Of a stretch of DNA of 64,000 nucleotides, positions 35,951 to 48,404 are shown in pieces. The notes below the pieces were generated by a model. That model was not told the origin of the DNA. It searched no databases and saw nothing but the letters and a program-made list of their open reading frames with translations. Location: assembly GCF_003815015.1 (NCBI RefSeq), contig NZ_RKRE01000002.1, forward strand, positions 62,001 to 126,000, in the 5' to 3' direction. Within the stretch, counting starts at the first letter, position 1. Each line of letters starts with the position of its first letter. This DNA comes from Thermodesulfitimonas autotrophica (GTDB taxonomy: Bacteria; Bacillota; Desulfotomaculia; Desulfotomaculales; Ammonificaceae). A program made the translations under genes and the position numbers.

Positions 35951-38017
35951 TCATAATTGTTTGAGTTGCTCTATCAGTTTCAGATACTCTGTCCCATCAA
36001 TCACCCCCATTCCTTTCGCGAACTCATTGGAAAGGCGTCTGTATCGGGCTTCGCGCAAGTCGTCGCCGACTCGTAAGGGCGAATCCCGCAGGACCTCCGA
36101 GAAAGTGCCCAGAGGATCTTCTTGAAGCCGCTCGGCTAAGAGAATCCAGTCGGCCAGAAGCGAATGCCCTTCCTGCCGCTTGACTACTCGCCGGGCGAAG
36201 TTGGCGATGGCGCTGAAGTGCCGGATGGCCTCGTCGGCGTTTTCGGCCTTGCCCTGGACGTAGAAGGTGTTGGCGTCGAACCCGCCAGGGGCCAGAGTAG
36301 GTACAGACTGAAAGTAATACGGCCCATCGCAGCCGCACAGCTTGCGTAAGAGGGCCAGCAGGGTGAAGGCGGCCAGACGGCTCCGGGAGAAACGCCGCTG
36401 GACGAAATCCAAGGCCTCGTCGCGGCCCGGTTGGAGCTGGGGCAGGATGAAGGCCAAGAGGCGGTAGTCGCCCACTCCCAGCGGCAGGACTTGGGCCTGC
36501 ACATCGGTGCGCATCTGGCCCAGGGTCTCCAGACCGGGGGCCACGGTGTCGTCTGCAATTAGCGCAGCGAAGGCTTCTTCGGCGCTGGGGATCTCCCCTG
36601 CCGAGCGAGGTTCCGCGGCCTGGCGTTCCCTTTCCCACCGAGCCAATTCCTCCCGCATATACTCCACTGAGAATGGTTTCTTCTCCTCCCGGGCCCTCTG
36701 CTGGAAAGAACCGATTCGGTCAAACAAGTAGTCAATCACGGCGGCGAGCCGCTGGGCTCCTGCCTCGTCGTGGTGGCCGTAGTGGAAGAGGAGGTTGTAG
36801 AGACGAGGAAGTTGGGGCAATTTACCTCCCAGCGGGGCTGGCCCAGAACCCAGCACTCTCTGCTGCAAATAGGCCGATAGGGCACACTTGGCACATGTGT
36901 TGGGATCGTCTTTCCGGTCAGATTTCTTGGCACTTTCATTGTGGAAGCGGAAGACATTGACACCAAGGGTGATGAACCGATCCCGTACCCTGGGAAAGCG
37001 AACACCACATAGACGACAACCTACCTCACCTTCGACTACTACTGGAACAGCAGGCGACGCATAGCCCATTTGAACACCTGTCAGAGCCTCGCTCAGAAAT
37101 TCTTCTGGTGTTATCTCTATCAACTTTCTGTCCTTCCGGATAAATCCCAGTAACCATTCATCTTTGCCTTGTTCAATCTCTGCCTGGAAGTAGGCAAGTA
37201 ATTCTCCAAGCAGGTTTCGCAGATCTTCTCTGGAAAACTGCCCTGCGTCTATCTTGTCTTTGATTTCATTTTTGGTGACTTCTTTGATGCCAAAGACCCT
37301 GGCAACCGTCTCGGCAGGCAACACTCTGTACACATCAACGAGCCTGTACAAAAACATAGCAAAGCTCTGCGCGTCGCCCAGTCCACCGCTGGTCTGACCG
37401 TAGAAGAAAGAGAGGGCAGCCATGGCCTTGCGAGCATTTTTATCAAAGTCCTCTTCTGAGAGAAGCCTTTGAATCTGTCTCCGGACACCTTGCTCTAAAG
37501 GCTTGGCCAAGAAATGGGGGACAGAATACACAGGAAATGGTTCAAAGTCACTCTTCTCGAAAGTAAACATTCGCTCCAACTTGCCATGAATGCCCCGGGC
37601 CGGGTCCTCATCGCCAAAGTAAAGGTTGGGCAGACTGGAGAGAATCTCTTGCCAGAAGCGTTCAGCCATTTGGTCCAGAGCCGCCTCTCCGTGGTAGAGA
37701 TAGTAATAGTTCTCCAGATCGTTGGCTAAGAGCGCCATACGACCCAGGCCGCCTTGCTCCACAGCCCGCATCAACGCCTTACTCAGAAAATCGTTAAGCA
37801 GCACGTTACCCAGGAAGACCTCCTCCCGCTGCACCACAGGCGAAAAGAGACGGATCACGGCCAGATGAGAACCGTCTGGGAGGGCCCGCTCCCAATAGGC
37901 GGCGCCATCGGCTACCCGAGAGGCCACAGTATGGCTGCTGACCGTGTCGGCCAAACCCCAATTATTCAAGGTCTCCTCCGTCGCTTGAACAACGAATGCA
38001 AAGGGGTTCCTGTTCAT
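35951..38017 (-). CDS. Large effector subunit, Cas10d/Csc3-like without HD domain
   Basis: 688 aa, no recognised family by eye. A zinc finger (CRLCG near 334 and CAKC near 379) lies in the middle, with helical N- and C-terminal regions. Its position after the HD nuclease gene and before the small-subunit candidate, together with Csc1 and Csc2, argues for the I-D large subunit Cas10d. It is shorter than typical Cas10d, which carries an N-terminal HD nuclease and a palm-like domain; the HD is separate here and I see no GGDD-type motif. A Cas8-type subunit remains possible. It overlaps the HD gene by 4 nt. Confidence 0.6.
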   Translation of the reverse strand: MNRNPFAFVVQATEETLNNWGLADTVSSHTVASRVADGAAYWERALPDGSHLAVIRLFSPVVQREEVFLGNVLLNDFLSKALMRAVEQGGLGRMALLANDLENYYYLYHGEAALDQMAERFWQEILSSLPNLYFGDEDPARGIHGKLERMFTFEKSDFEPFPVYSVPHFLAKPLEQGVRRQIQRLLSEEDFDKNARKAMAALSFFYGQTSGGLGDAQSFAMFLYRLVDVYRVLPAETVARVFGIKEVTKNEIKDKIDAGQFSREDLRNLLGELLAYFQAEIEQGKDEWLLGFIRKDRKLIEITPEEFLSEALTGVQMGYASPAVPVVVEGEVGCRLCGVRFPRVRDRFITLGVNVFRFHNESAKKSDRKDDPNTCAKCALSAYLQQRVLGSGPAPLGGKLPQLPRLYNLLFHYGHHDEAGAQRLAAVIDYLFDRIGSFQQRAREEKKPFSVEYMREELARWERERQAAEPRSAGEIPSAEEAFAALIADDTVAPGLETLGQMRTDVQAQVLPLGVGDYRLLAFILPQLQPGRDEALDFVQRRFSRSRLAAFTLLALLRKLCGCDGPYYFQSVPTLAPGGFDANTFYVQGKAENADEAIRHFSAIANFARRVVKRQEGHSLLADWILLAERLQEDPLGTFSEVLRDSPLRVGDDLREARYRRLSNEFAKGMGVIDGTEYLKLIEQLKQL

Positions 38018-38764
38018 CGAATTCCTCCCGCTATCAGTTTCAGGGTTTCCTTTAGCCCGTAGTCTCTGGGGTCATAGAGTTTGATCCCCGCTTCGATCTC
38101 ATCGGCGTACTCGGTGAGGTGCGCGAACACCTCCCCAAGGCTCGATGCCTGGCTAAAAAAGGTCTGGTAGTCCTTCCCCTGTTCGTGGCAGTACGAAGCC
38201 ACAAGATCGCCAATCATCACCAGGCCGCCCAGAGGATGATAGGCGAAGAGCAGGTCCACCAGTGTTATGCGCCGCTCCTCATTGGGGTAGAAGGAAGTCC
38301 ACTGGCGGCGAATGAGGGGGCGCAGGATACCGGCTTTGTCTCGCTCATAGGACACGTGAAAGAGCCCGTGGTGGGTCACGGCGAAGGCCCACACATGATC
38401 CATGGCTTCTCCCGCCACATGCTTCAGGTCCAGGTCGTACCCGCACGCTCCCCGCAGTTCCTGCCGGATGGCTTCCTTGTTCTCTTCCACCAGGCGGGGA
38501 TGGTCGTAGTCGAAGGTGCTGGCCTCATGTTTCACCTTCTTCCCAGGTAGGGGCTGACCACTGGCAGCTGCCTCCAGCATGGCCTGGAAAGCCGGATCGA
38601 GCTTTCCCACGTCATGTACGAAGGCAGCAAAAACCAGCCGATCCAGGCGTGGCCCCGGTTCCTCGCCGGCCAGCCGGGCCACCCGTAGCGCCACCTCCAC
38701 GCAGGACAAAGAGTGATCGTAAAGGGTTTGCCGGCCTGTGGACTTGCCCAGCGCAGCCTTATAC

Positions 38765-38778
<14 letters not shown>
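38014..38778 (-). CDS. cas3'': Cas3'' HD nuclease
   Basis: 254 aa. The HD residues are seen in order: YDHSLSC, FVHDVGK, an H in the DHVWAFAVTHHGLFH segment. The ATG at 38778 is preferred over the open frame to 38844, which lies inside the helicase gene. It overlaps the helicase end by 14 nt and the large subunit by 4 nt. It would cut the target strand unwound by the helicase. In I-D systems this activity is normally fused to Cas10d; here it is separate, as in I-A. Confidence 0.88.
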
Positions 38779-41674
<2,896 letters not shown>

Positions 41675-41800
41675 TCGTAAATTCGCCCCTTCGCCAAATA
41701 AAAACCTTGGTTAGGTTCATCTAAAACTTAAACTTCGACCTCTGGCTATCTTTTCCTGCCGGCTGGTGGAGGATTTTGCCTTGTGGGCTGTGCGGCGTTT

Positions 41801-42508
41801 TCATTGCTTGCGAATGCTTCCCTCCTTTAATTCTACCGCTGCCGGCTCGTAGGAAACTAGGCGGATCGTGGCGGCGGAGCCGTCGCGCCGGACTTCGATG
41901 TGCAGCCGCTCGTTGGGGTCGTAAGCTTCACCGCAAAACGCCACGACGCGGGCGGTAAAGGACTCGCCCTGCTCGCAGCGGGTGGTGAGGACGGCCGCCA
42001 GTGGCCGGTGCAGGTAGCCCAGCGGTGCACCCCAGGGGGTGAGCACCGCAACGGCGCTCGGGTCGTGCGGGTTCTCGGGTTCCCGGACCAGGTAGACCGG
42101 CATCCCCGGCGCGAGTTCCGCTGCTTCTGCCAGGCGCGCGCCGTGGCGTAGTCCCACAATACGGGTGATAAAGCATGGCGCGGTGACAAAGTAATTCGGC
42201 ACCGTTAGTGCCGCGGGGCCCAGGATAGCGCCAAAGATTAAAAGTAAACGCTTGTCCCGCTTAAAGGCATTATGGTAAAGTTCAGCGGTAGCGTTCAGAA
42301 GCACCTCCTCCGGAACGTACTTCGCCAGGAGTTTAGCGGCCAGCGCGTGCCACCGCCCGACCGCTTCCAGGTCCCGGATGCCGGCCCAGAGGGCTCCCTG
42401 CTGCAGGTGCCGGATGCCCCGCAGGAGCACAACGAGGTCAGTCCCGTCATCGTCGGGCCATTCCTCAAGATAGCCGAGCCGGGCAACGTCTTTCAAGAGT
42501 GCGAGCAT
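41801..42508 (-). CDS. HIRAN-domain protein
   Basis: 235 aa from the ATG at 42508 (AAGGAGGGAG upstream). A helical N-terminal half (about 1-115) is followed by a HIRAN domain (about 115-215): RIVGLRHG, REPENPHDPSAVAV, APLGYLHRPLA. HIRAN domains bind single-stranded 3' DNA ends or damaged forks in eukaryotic helicases; in bacteria they often accompany nucleases or helicases. It is beside the Cas3' helicase gene but separated by its own start and gap. Confidence 0.88.
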   Translation of the reverse strand: MLALLKDVARLGYLEEWPDDDGTDLVVLLRGIRHLQQGALWAGIRDLEAVGRWHALAAKLLAKYVPEEVLLNATAELYHNAFKRDKRLLLIFGAILGPAALTVPNYFVTAPCFITRIVGLRHGARLAEAAELAPGMPVYLVREPENPHDPSAVAVLTPWGAPLGYLHRPLAAVLTTRCEQGESFTARVVAFCGEAYDPNERLHIEVRRDGSAATIRLVSYEPAAVELKEGSIRKQ

Positions 42509-42552
42509 GCCGCTCCCTCCTTTCGGTGTGGTAACACCCCTTTTATAACATA

Positions 42553-42580
42553 ACAACGGGAACCTTGTGGTTCCCGTTGT
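42553..42580. terminator. Terminator between vapC and the HIRAN gene
   Basis: ACAACGGGAACC and GGTTCCCGTTGT form a perfect 12-bp stem with a TTGT loop. On the minus strand it ends the vapBC unit and lies just upstream of the HIRAN promoter. Confidence 0.7.
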
Positions 42581-42603
42581 CTAAAGCGTCAGATTTTCTT
42601 ATT

Positions 42604-43044
42604 TTACTGCTGCTTTTTGTTGAAGTCAGGTACAGGCAATGTCTGGAGGTTGCAGTCAGGTAGCTTCTCTCGGATTAGCTCATAGTGCCGGTCGTGATGC
42701 ACCAGCATGCAGGAGTAAACGATGGCGAAAGCAGCGATGAGAACATCAATCAAGGGTATGGTGCATCCTTTACGCCGCAGGTTAAAGGCCAGACTGGCAG
42801 CCTCTTCGTAAACTGCGTCGGAAGATGGCAGTTGCGATAAGGCATCAAGTTCTTGCTTTAGTGAGGCGTAATGTGCTTCATCCCTAGCGCCGAGCAGGAG
42901 TTCGACTTTTACGAGCGGCACCAGGACTACCTCTTCCCTATCAAGGGCGTTATGCAGCCAAGCAGCCGCTTCGGAGGAGCCATCTTTGCGCAGGGCCAGT
43001 ACCCACGTTGAGGTGTCTACGATAAATAATTGCTTACCGTTCAC
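42604..43044 (-). CDS. vapC: VapC-like PIN-domain toxin
   Basis: About 146 aa from the GTG at 43044. PIN acidic residues: FIVDTSTWVLAL, VKVELLLGARDEAHY, IDVLIAAFAIVYS and HHDRHYELI. Overlaps vapB by 11 nt, which couples their translation. Expected to be an endoribonuclease inhibited by VapB. Confidence 0.93.
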   Translation of the reverse strand: MNGKQLFIVDTSTWVLALRKDGSSEAAAWLHNALDREEVVLVPLVKVELLLGARDEAHYASLKQELDALSQLPSSDAVYEEAASLAFNLRRKGCTIPLIDVLIAAFAIVYSCMLVHHDRHYELIREKLPDCNLQTLPVPDFNKKQQ

Positions 43045-43237
43045 TGCGCCACGCCTCGACATCCTTCAGGGTAATCGCTAACTCTTCCTTACCCAGCCGC
43101 TCCCGCAGGCGAGCAACCCGACGCCGGCGAACGAACTCTTTCAGGGCTATATTCACCACTTCGCTCTGTTTCTTGCAGCCGGCGAGACGCATCGCCTCTT
43201 CCAGAGCTGCCCGGTCAATGTTGACGGTGGTCCGCAT
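43034..43237 (-). CDS. vapB: VapB-like ribbon-helix-helix antitoxin
   Basis: 67 aa: MRTTVNIDRAALEEAMRLAG and SEVVNIALKEFVRRRR is the DUF2191/VapB pattern of an RHH DNA-binding domain, followed by a tail that should bind VapC (ITLKDVEAWR). GAGAGG precedes the ATG at 43237. Confidence 0.9.
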   Translation of the reverse strand: MRTTVNIDRAALEEAMRLAGCKKQSEVVNIALKEFVRRRRVARLRERLGKEELAITLKDVEAWRSER

Positions 43238-43371
43238 TATCATCACCTCTCGATATCATTATATGCTTTTGTTGAGCATCGAACAAGAATATATTTTGGT
43301 GTCGGTACGGCTTTGTCCGGCAACTCAATTCTTAACCAACCCCCGAGCCCAAGATTTCCGCAGCCAAATTT

Positions 43372-43406
43372 AAAAGGGGCCTGCGCGGCGGTGCGCAGAC
43401 CCCTTT
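43372..43406 (-). terminator. Terminator of the subtilase gene
   Basis: On the minus strand AAAGGGG(T)CTGCGC pairs with GCGCAG(G)CCCCTTTT, 13 nt after the stop codon, followed by AAATTT. Confidence 0.85.
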
Positions 43407-43418
43407 ACCTTTAAGTCC

Positions 43419-46400
43419 TTATTGCGCCGGCTTAACCGAAAGCACCCGGAGGATCGGCCCGCGCATGTAGATGTTCGGGCCGGTTTCGAGATAACCGGTG
43501 ACGGTGAGCATTTTGCCTTCGCTCGCCCTAAGCAGATTCGCGGTGAGGCGGTCGGCCGGGTCCGGCAGGAGGACGTAAGTCTCCTTGTCGCTCACCAGCT
43601 CCCAGTGGGTCTTCTCCACCGTGCTCCAAGTGAGCTTGCCGGTGACGGTGACCGTCTCGGTGTAAAGACCGCGCCGCTCGGCGAGGCGGTAGAGGATCGC
43701 GGCCGCCTGCGCCCGCGTCACCGGAGCCTTGGGCGCGAAGCGGTTCTCGCCCACGCCGGACATTAGCCCCGCCGCCGCTGCGGTGGCGACCGCCTGCCGC
43801 GCCCAGGGGGCGATCTCCTGAGCGTCGGCGAAGGCGGGGGTGAGGTCCTGGGTGCTGATGCCGGCTACGCGCAGGGCTACCGCCGCTAGTTCTTCGCGGG
43901 TGAGGGTAGCGCTCGGCCGGAACTTGCCGCCGGCGCCGGACATCAAGCCCTCACTCTGCACCGCGGCTACCGCCCCGGCGTACCAGGCGTCAGGCGGCAC
44001 GTCGCTGAAGGCGCTCGTGGTCTCCGTGGTTTTAAGCCCCAGGAACTTCGCCAGCAGCGCCGCCAACTCGGCCCGCGTGAGCAGTTTTTCGGGCTTAAAG
44101 CTGCCGTCCGGGTAGCCGGCGATCACGTCCCGCGCGGCCAAAACGCCGATCTCCTTCGCCGCCCAGTGGCCGGCGGTGTCGCTGAACTCCTTCCGTACGC
44201 CAAAGACCGCGTAGTTCGAGAAGTGGTCGAGCACCACTTTAACGGCGTTGGCGCCCCGGTCGAACTTGCCGCCAACCGGTACCCAGGCGCCGTCGTCCCG
44301 CTCGCGGAAGACCAGACACGCCCGCGGGTCGAGGCCGCCGAGCTTCGCCGGGTCGAGAGCAAAGGCGACTGCGATGGGTTTGGCCGGCGCGGTCGCGCTT
44401 TCGATGCTGATCACGGGGCTCACCGCCAGCGCACCCGCAGGAGGTTTCTCCGGCATGTCGGCGGCGAGCTTAACCGTCACCTTTGTCTCCTTTGGTAGAG
44501 CGCCCGCGGGAATCGCAAGCGTTACCTTGCCGTCAAGAAGCGCAGCCGTCTGCTGCTCACCGGTGGCGGTTACAACGGCGGTACCGGCCGGCAGCTCCTC
44601 TTTCTTAGGCAGTGCGGCGCCGCCGCCTCCACCACCACCGCCGCCACCGCCGCCGGAGGGTGCAGCCTGGGTGGTGAAGGAGAAGCTAAAGTCGCCGTTG
44701 GCCTGCCCGCCGAAGTCGGTCACGGCGTAGGCGGCCAGCCTAACGGTGTAAGTGTGGCTGTAGGCAAGGCTCAGGCCCGAAAAGGTGATGTCGAACCCGT
44801 CAGGGCTCAGCTGCGGCGTAACCCCGGTAACTTCCGTATTGCCGTCGTAAACCGCAACCCGGGTAGGATCGAGTGCCTTGAGCAGCTTGTTGGCGTGCAC
44901 CTTCACGGCGGTCGTAAGCGGCACACCCGTTGCGCCGTTGGCCGGCGTAGGTGTCAGCACCAGCGGCTTGGCTGCGGCCGCCTGCAGGAGCGCCCCGGCG
45001 TTGAGCGTCCCGCCAGAGGCGACGTAAGTCGCCAAGGCCACCGACGGCGTCGCCGTCTGCTTGAGCAATTCGATCGCCCCCGCCGGCGACACCTCGTAAA
45101 CCGACGCCAGTAGCCCTGCGGCTCCGGAAACGAAGGGCGCCGCCATCGAGGTGCCGGACCAAGCTTCGTAAGGCTGGTAGCTAAGAACAGCCTTAGCGTT
45201 GGGATTTGCAGGCCTGAGAACATCAATAAACAGCCGGGGGCCATTTAACGGCCACGGATCCATTGGGTATGACGCTCCGGTGAAAGGTTCATATACACCT
45301 GTGACTGTTGAAGGCCCGTCCCATTCATATACAAAGATAGCACCCAAATAACCGCGGTAAAACGGGCTATCTTCAACACCAAAGCCGGCGTCGCGCCCGC
45401 AGAGGAAGACCTTGCCGCCGGCCTCCAGGTACTGCGATAGGTAAGCCTGGTCGCTTACCGTAAGATTCGGGACAGTTCCAGTCGTGGGATCGCTGCACCA
45501 GGCATGTCCTGTGAACCAGATCGCGCCGCTGTAAACGGTCCCGTCAACCGCCGGGCCGTCGGCACCGTTCGGCACGGGGTAAAGGGTGTAGACGTAGCCA
45601 GCGGTGGTAAGGGCGTTGCGGTAAAGCGGGCTCACGTCAGGTAGGGTAAAGGTAACAGCTTGCCCGTTGATGGTGATCGTATACGTTCCGCTCTGGTCGT
45701 CGTCCACGACCAACAAAGGCTTGGTCTGTGTATCCGCCGGTGTTACTCCGAAGAAATTATATACTGTCCGAATAATGCTATCGTAGACCGCACCTGTGGT
45801 GCTGGTACCGCCGGAGGGGTCGTTCAGGTCCTCCGCGCCAAAGCCCCAGAACATCACCTTGTCCCCGTAAACCGCGTCGTAAACCGCTAGGGCCACGCCG
45901 CCGTCCGCCGGGGGCGCGGGAACGGTGCTGTTGATGTTTTCGCCGGGGGCGGCAAGACCGACGGAGGTCGCTCCGTAGTTGGAAAATAAGGCGAGAGCTC
46001 CAGGGTTAGAAGCTGGGTCGGCCAGTGCCGCCACGGCAATGATATTGGGCAGGTCATAACAGGCCGGGTAAATAGGGGTTGTATCGTTGTTATCGCCTAT
46101 GCCGTCCGCCCCGCCGTTCCCCGCTGCCGCCACGAAAAGAATATCCGGGTGATTAGCGATAGCGTTGTACTGATACTGGTCAAAAGAATAACCGCCAAAA
46201 CTCATATTCACCACTTTCGCCCCGTGGCTCGCAGCGTAGTTGATACCGTCCACCACCGAAGCGGTAGTCCCGCTCCCGTCGGCGCCCAGCACCTTCACCG
46301 CCATCACCTTCACGCCTGGCGCGATCCCGGCTACGCCCGTCCCATTCAAGGCCGCGGCGATGATGCCCGCCACGTGGGTGCCGTGGCCAAAGTCGTCCAT

Positions 46401-47003
46401 CGGGTCGTTGTCCCCGTTATAAACGTCATAACCCACCGCGTTGGTCTGCGGGTCGTGCCACATATTAGCCGTCAGATCCGGGTGGTTGTAATCCACGCCG
46501 GAGTCAAGCACCGCCACTACAATCCCGTCGCCGTAGGTGTACTGCCAGGCAGTTTCCGCCTGCACGCCGTAGACCGCCGTTATGCCCCAACTGACTAGCG
46601 GGTCGCTTACGGCGCAGCACCGGTAGATGAAGTTCGGCTGGGCGTATTCCACCCGCGGGTCGCGCTGTAGCGCCGCCACCGCCTGCGGCACGTCCGCCGC
46701 GGTTTTGAAGAGCGCCGCGCCGTGCGGCAGCGTCCGCGCCATCCGAAGGCCCAAGGCCCCGTGCGCCGCCGCGAAATCCGCCGCGGCCGCCGCGAAGGCT
46801 TTGCCCTTTACCGCCTCGCCCTTAAACTTCACGATCACCTCGCCGGGCACGTATCCGGGACCTTGGACCGCGCCTGCCTGCACCTGCATTTGCCGGCTAA
46901 AAGGCCGAGGCGCCGCTACTGCCGGCAAAACCGCGCCGAGGACCAGCGCCGCCGCTAATAAAAGCCCTATTCCCCGGGACAAAGAACCTTTTCGCTTGAC
47001 CAT
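43419..47003 (-). CDS. Secreted S8 subtilisin-like protease with SLH anchor
   Basis: 1,194 aa. Signal peptide (about 1-31), a fervidolysin-like N-terminal propeptide (about 45-125, GEVIVKFKG), the S8 domain with Asp in VLDSGVDYNHPDL (near 166), His in DFGHGTHVAG (near 208) and Ser in WSGTSMAAP (near 618). Between the oxyanion asparagine (AAAGNGG) and the serine lies an insert of about 200 residues with LLVVDDDQSG, IWFTGHAW and GGKVFLCGRDAG, resembling a ThuA/amidotransferase-like fold. Then a Big_5-type domain, a poly-glycine linker of about 12 residues, a ZU5-like beta domain and three SLH repeats (about 945-1105). Anchored in the cell wall. Confidence 0.93.
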   Translation of the reverse strand: MVKRKGSLSRGIGLLLAAALVLGAVLPAVAAPRPFSRQMQVQAGAVQGPGYVPGEVIVKFKGEAVKGKAFAAAAADFAAAHGALGLRMARTLPHGAALFKTAADVPQAVAALQRDPRVEYAQPNFIYRCCAVSDPLVSWGITAVYGVQAETAWQYTYGDGIVVAVLDSGVDYNHPDLTANMWHDPQTNAVGYDVYNGDNDPMDDFGHGTHVAGIIAAALNGTGVAGIAPGVKVMAVKVLGADGSGTTASVVDGINYAASHGAKVVNMSFGGYSFDQYQYNAIANHPDILFVAAAGNGGADGIGDNNDTTPIYPACYDLPNIIAVAALADPASNPGALALFSNYGATSVGLAAPGENINSTVPAPPADGGVALAVYDAVYGDKVMFWGFGAEDLNDPSGGTSTTGAVYDSIIRTVYNFFGVTPADTQTKPLLVVDDDQSGTYTITINGQAVTFTLPDVSPLYRNALTTAGYVYTLYPVPNGADGPAVDGTVYSGAIWFTGHAWCSDPTTGTVPNLTVSDQAYLSQYLEAGGKVFLCGRDAGFGVEDSPFYRGYLGAIFVYEWDGPSTVTGVYEPFTGASYPMDPWPLNGPRLFIDVLRPANPNAKAVLSYQPYEAWSGTSMAAPFVSGAAGLLASVYEVSPAGAIELLKQTATPSVALATYVASGGTLNAGALLQAAAAKPLVLTPTPANGATGVPLTTAVKVHANKLLKALDPTRVAVYDGNTEVTGVTPQLSPDGFDITFSGLSLAYSHTYTVRLAAYAVTDFGGQANGDFSFSFTTQAAPSGGGGGGGGGGGGAALPKKEELPAGTAVVTATGEQQTAALLDGKVTLAIPAGALPKETKVTVKLAADMPEKPPAGALAVSPVISIESATAPAKPIAVAFALDPAKLGGLDPRACLVFRERDDGAWVPVGGKFDRGANAVKVVLDHFSNYAVFGVRKEFSDTAGHWAAKEIGVLAARDVIAGYPDGSFKPEKLLTRAELAALLAKFLGLKTTETTSAFSDVPPDAWYAGAVAAVQSEGLMSGAGGKFRPSATLTREELAAVALRVAGISTQDLTPAFADAQEIAPWARQAVATAAAAGLMSGVGENRFAPKAPVTRAQAAAILYRLAERRGLYTETVTVTGKLTWSTVEKTHWELVSDKETYVLLPDPADRLTANLLRASEGKMLTVTGYLETGPNIYMRGPILRVLSVKPAQ

Positions 47004-47235
47004 CTCTTTTCCAAACCTCCGTCTCACCTAATCTTTTTAATTCCACCAAGCCCACACTACCACCTGCCGGAACTTTTTCTCCCTCCGCAAAAGAGCGCCA
47101 CCACCCCCCTTGCTAACTCGACGCATCCTTCACTTTGGCTTAGCAAAATTAGAACACGGCCGCGGGAAGGATGCCCTTCCCATTTTCGTTAGCGAACCAC
47201 CACAACAGGAATTTTTTTCTTATTGCTGATTTCTG

Positions 47236-47265
47236 CAAAAAAAACTCCTCCCTCAAGGGAGGAAA
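47236..47265 (-). terminator. Terminator of the WYL regulator gene
   Basis: On the minus strand CCTCCC(TTGA)GGGAGG is followed by AGTTTTTTTT. The rest of 47004-47332 shows nothing more than this and the S8 promoter region. Confidence 0.85.
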
Positions 47266-47332
47266 AATTTTGCGGCTCTGCGCCACCGGATAAAGGGCGG
47301 CACGTAAGAAAGCGCACCTTCCGGAAAAACCG

Positions 47333-48325
47333 CTACTCGCTTCTGCCTCCTGGCCCCGGCGCGGCGCCCGGTGCACCGTTCACTTCCGCCGCCCGGCGGT
47401 GCTCCGCGGCCAATTCTTCCCGAAGCTCCGGTGGTGCCAGCACCTCGACGCGGCTGCCGTAGTAGAGCAGCCAGTTGATAAAATCGGGCGTAATGGCGAT
47501 GTGCAACCGAAAAAGAACGCTGCCGTCAGGTTGTTCCGCCACCTGCTGGCTCGGGTGCCAGCTTTCCTCTGCCACCCGCCTTCCGGCTTCCGGCGTGAAG
47601 CGCAGGACCACATCCACCGGATCGCTGGCCGCTCCCCGCATGACGCCCCAAACCGGACCAAGGTAGGCCGCTACGTCGAAATCTCCCGGAATCCGGTAAC
47701 ACTCTTCGAGAAGGACGGCCTTGCGGATGCGGTCCACTTTAAAGACCAGCACGGCCTCCCGCCACTCGCAGTAGGCGATCAGGTGCCAGCTCCGCACGTG
47801 CGGCAAGAGGTGGTAAGGGCGCACCACCCGTTCGGTCTGGGCGCCGCCGCGCGAGTGAGTAGTGTAAAGAATCCGCACCTTGCGGCCCTGAATGAGCGCC
47901 TGGTTGAGAAGCAGCAGCATCCGCTGCCGGTGCTCCCGCTGCGCCGTGACCGCAGGGAGGCTGGCCGCCTGACGCAGTAGCGTACCGAACTCCGGTGGAA
48001 AAAGCGCGGCCAGCCGGTTGAGGGCCGCAGCAAGTTCCGGCGACCCGGCGCCGGAAACGTGGCGTGCTGCCTGAACAGCCAGGAGCAACGCCAGGGCTTC
48101 GCTGAAGGTGAACTGCAAAACAGGCAGGAGTGGCGTTTTCTCAAAATAGTAGCCCTGGAGCGACCGGACAAGCGGTAGTTTGAGGCCGTGCCGGATGATA
48201 TCAAGATCCTTCTGGATGGTCCGTTCGCTCACCCCAAAGCGCGCGGCAAGATCGCAGCGACGGTAGCGGCGCGGGGAGACCGTAAGAATATGGATGAGCT
48301 CGAGGATGCGCGAGACGCGCTTCAA
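47333..48325 (-). CDS. WYL-domain transcriptional regulator
   Basis: About 330 aa. An N-terminal winged helix (RRYRRCDLAARFGVSERTI) is followed by a WYL domain with the conserved IRKA and YHLLPHVRSWHLIAY segments and a WCX-type C-terminal part. WYL regulators often sit next to CRISPR or other defence genes and are thought to sense nucleotide ligands. The start is uncertain: TTG 48325 gives a normal family length, but the frame is open back to the end of cas6 (48405) without a well-placed ribosome site. It follows cas6 on the same strand by about 80 nt. Confidence 0.88.
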   Translation of the reverse strand: MKRVSRILELIHILTVSPRRYRRCDLAARFGVSERTIQKDLDIIRHGLKLPLVRSLQGYYFEKTPLLPVLQFTFSEALALLLAVQAARHVSGAGSPELAAALNRLAALFPPEFGTLLRQAASLPAVTAQREHRQRMLLLLNQALIQGRKVRILYTTHSRGGAQTERVVRPYHLLPHVRSWHLIAYCEWREAVLVFKVDRIRKAVLLEECYRIPGDFDVAAYLGPVWGVMRGAASDPVDVVLRFTPEAGRRVAEESWHPSQQVAEQPDGSVLFRLHIAITPDFINWLLYYGSRVEVLAPPELREELAAEHRRAAEVNGAPGAAPGPGGRSE

Positions 48326-48404
48326 TTCCTCTAAGGGCCGGCCTGAACCGGGAAATTGGCGCTCGATTTTTCCTCGCCCCCTCTTTAACGGTTCCCGTAG
48401 CAGC

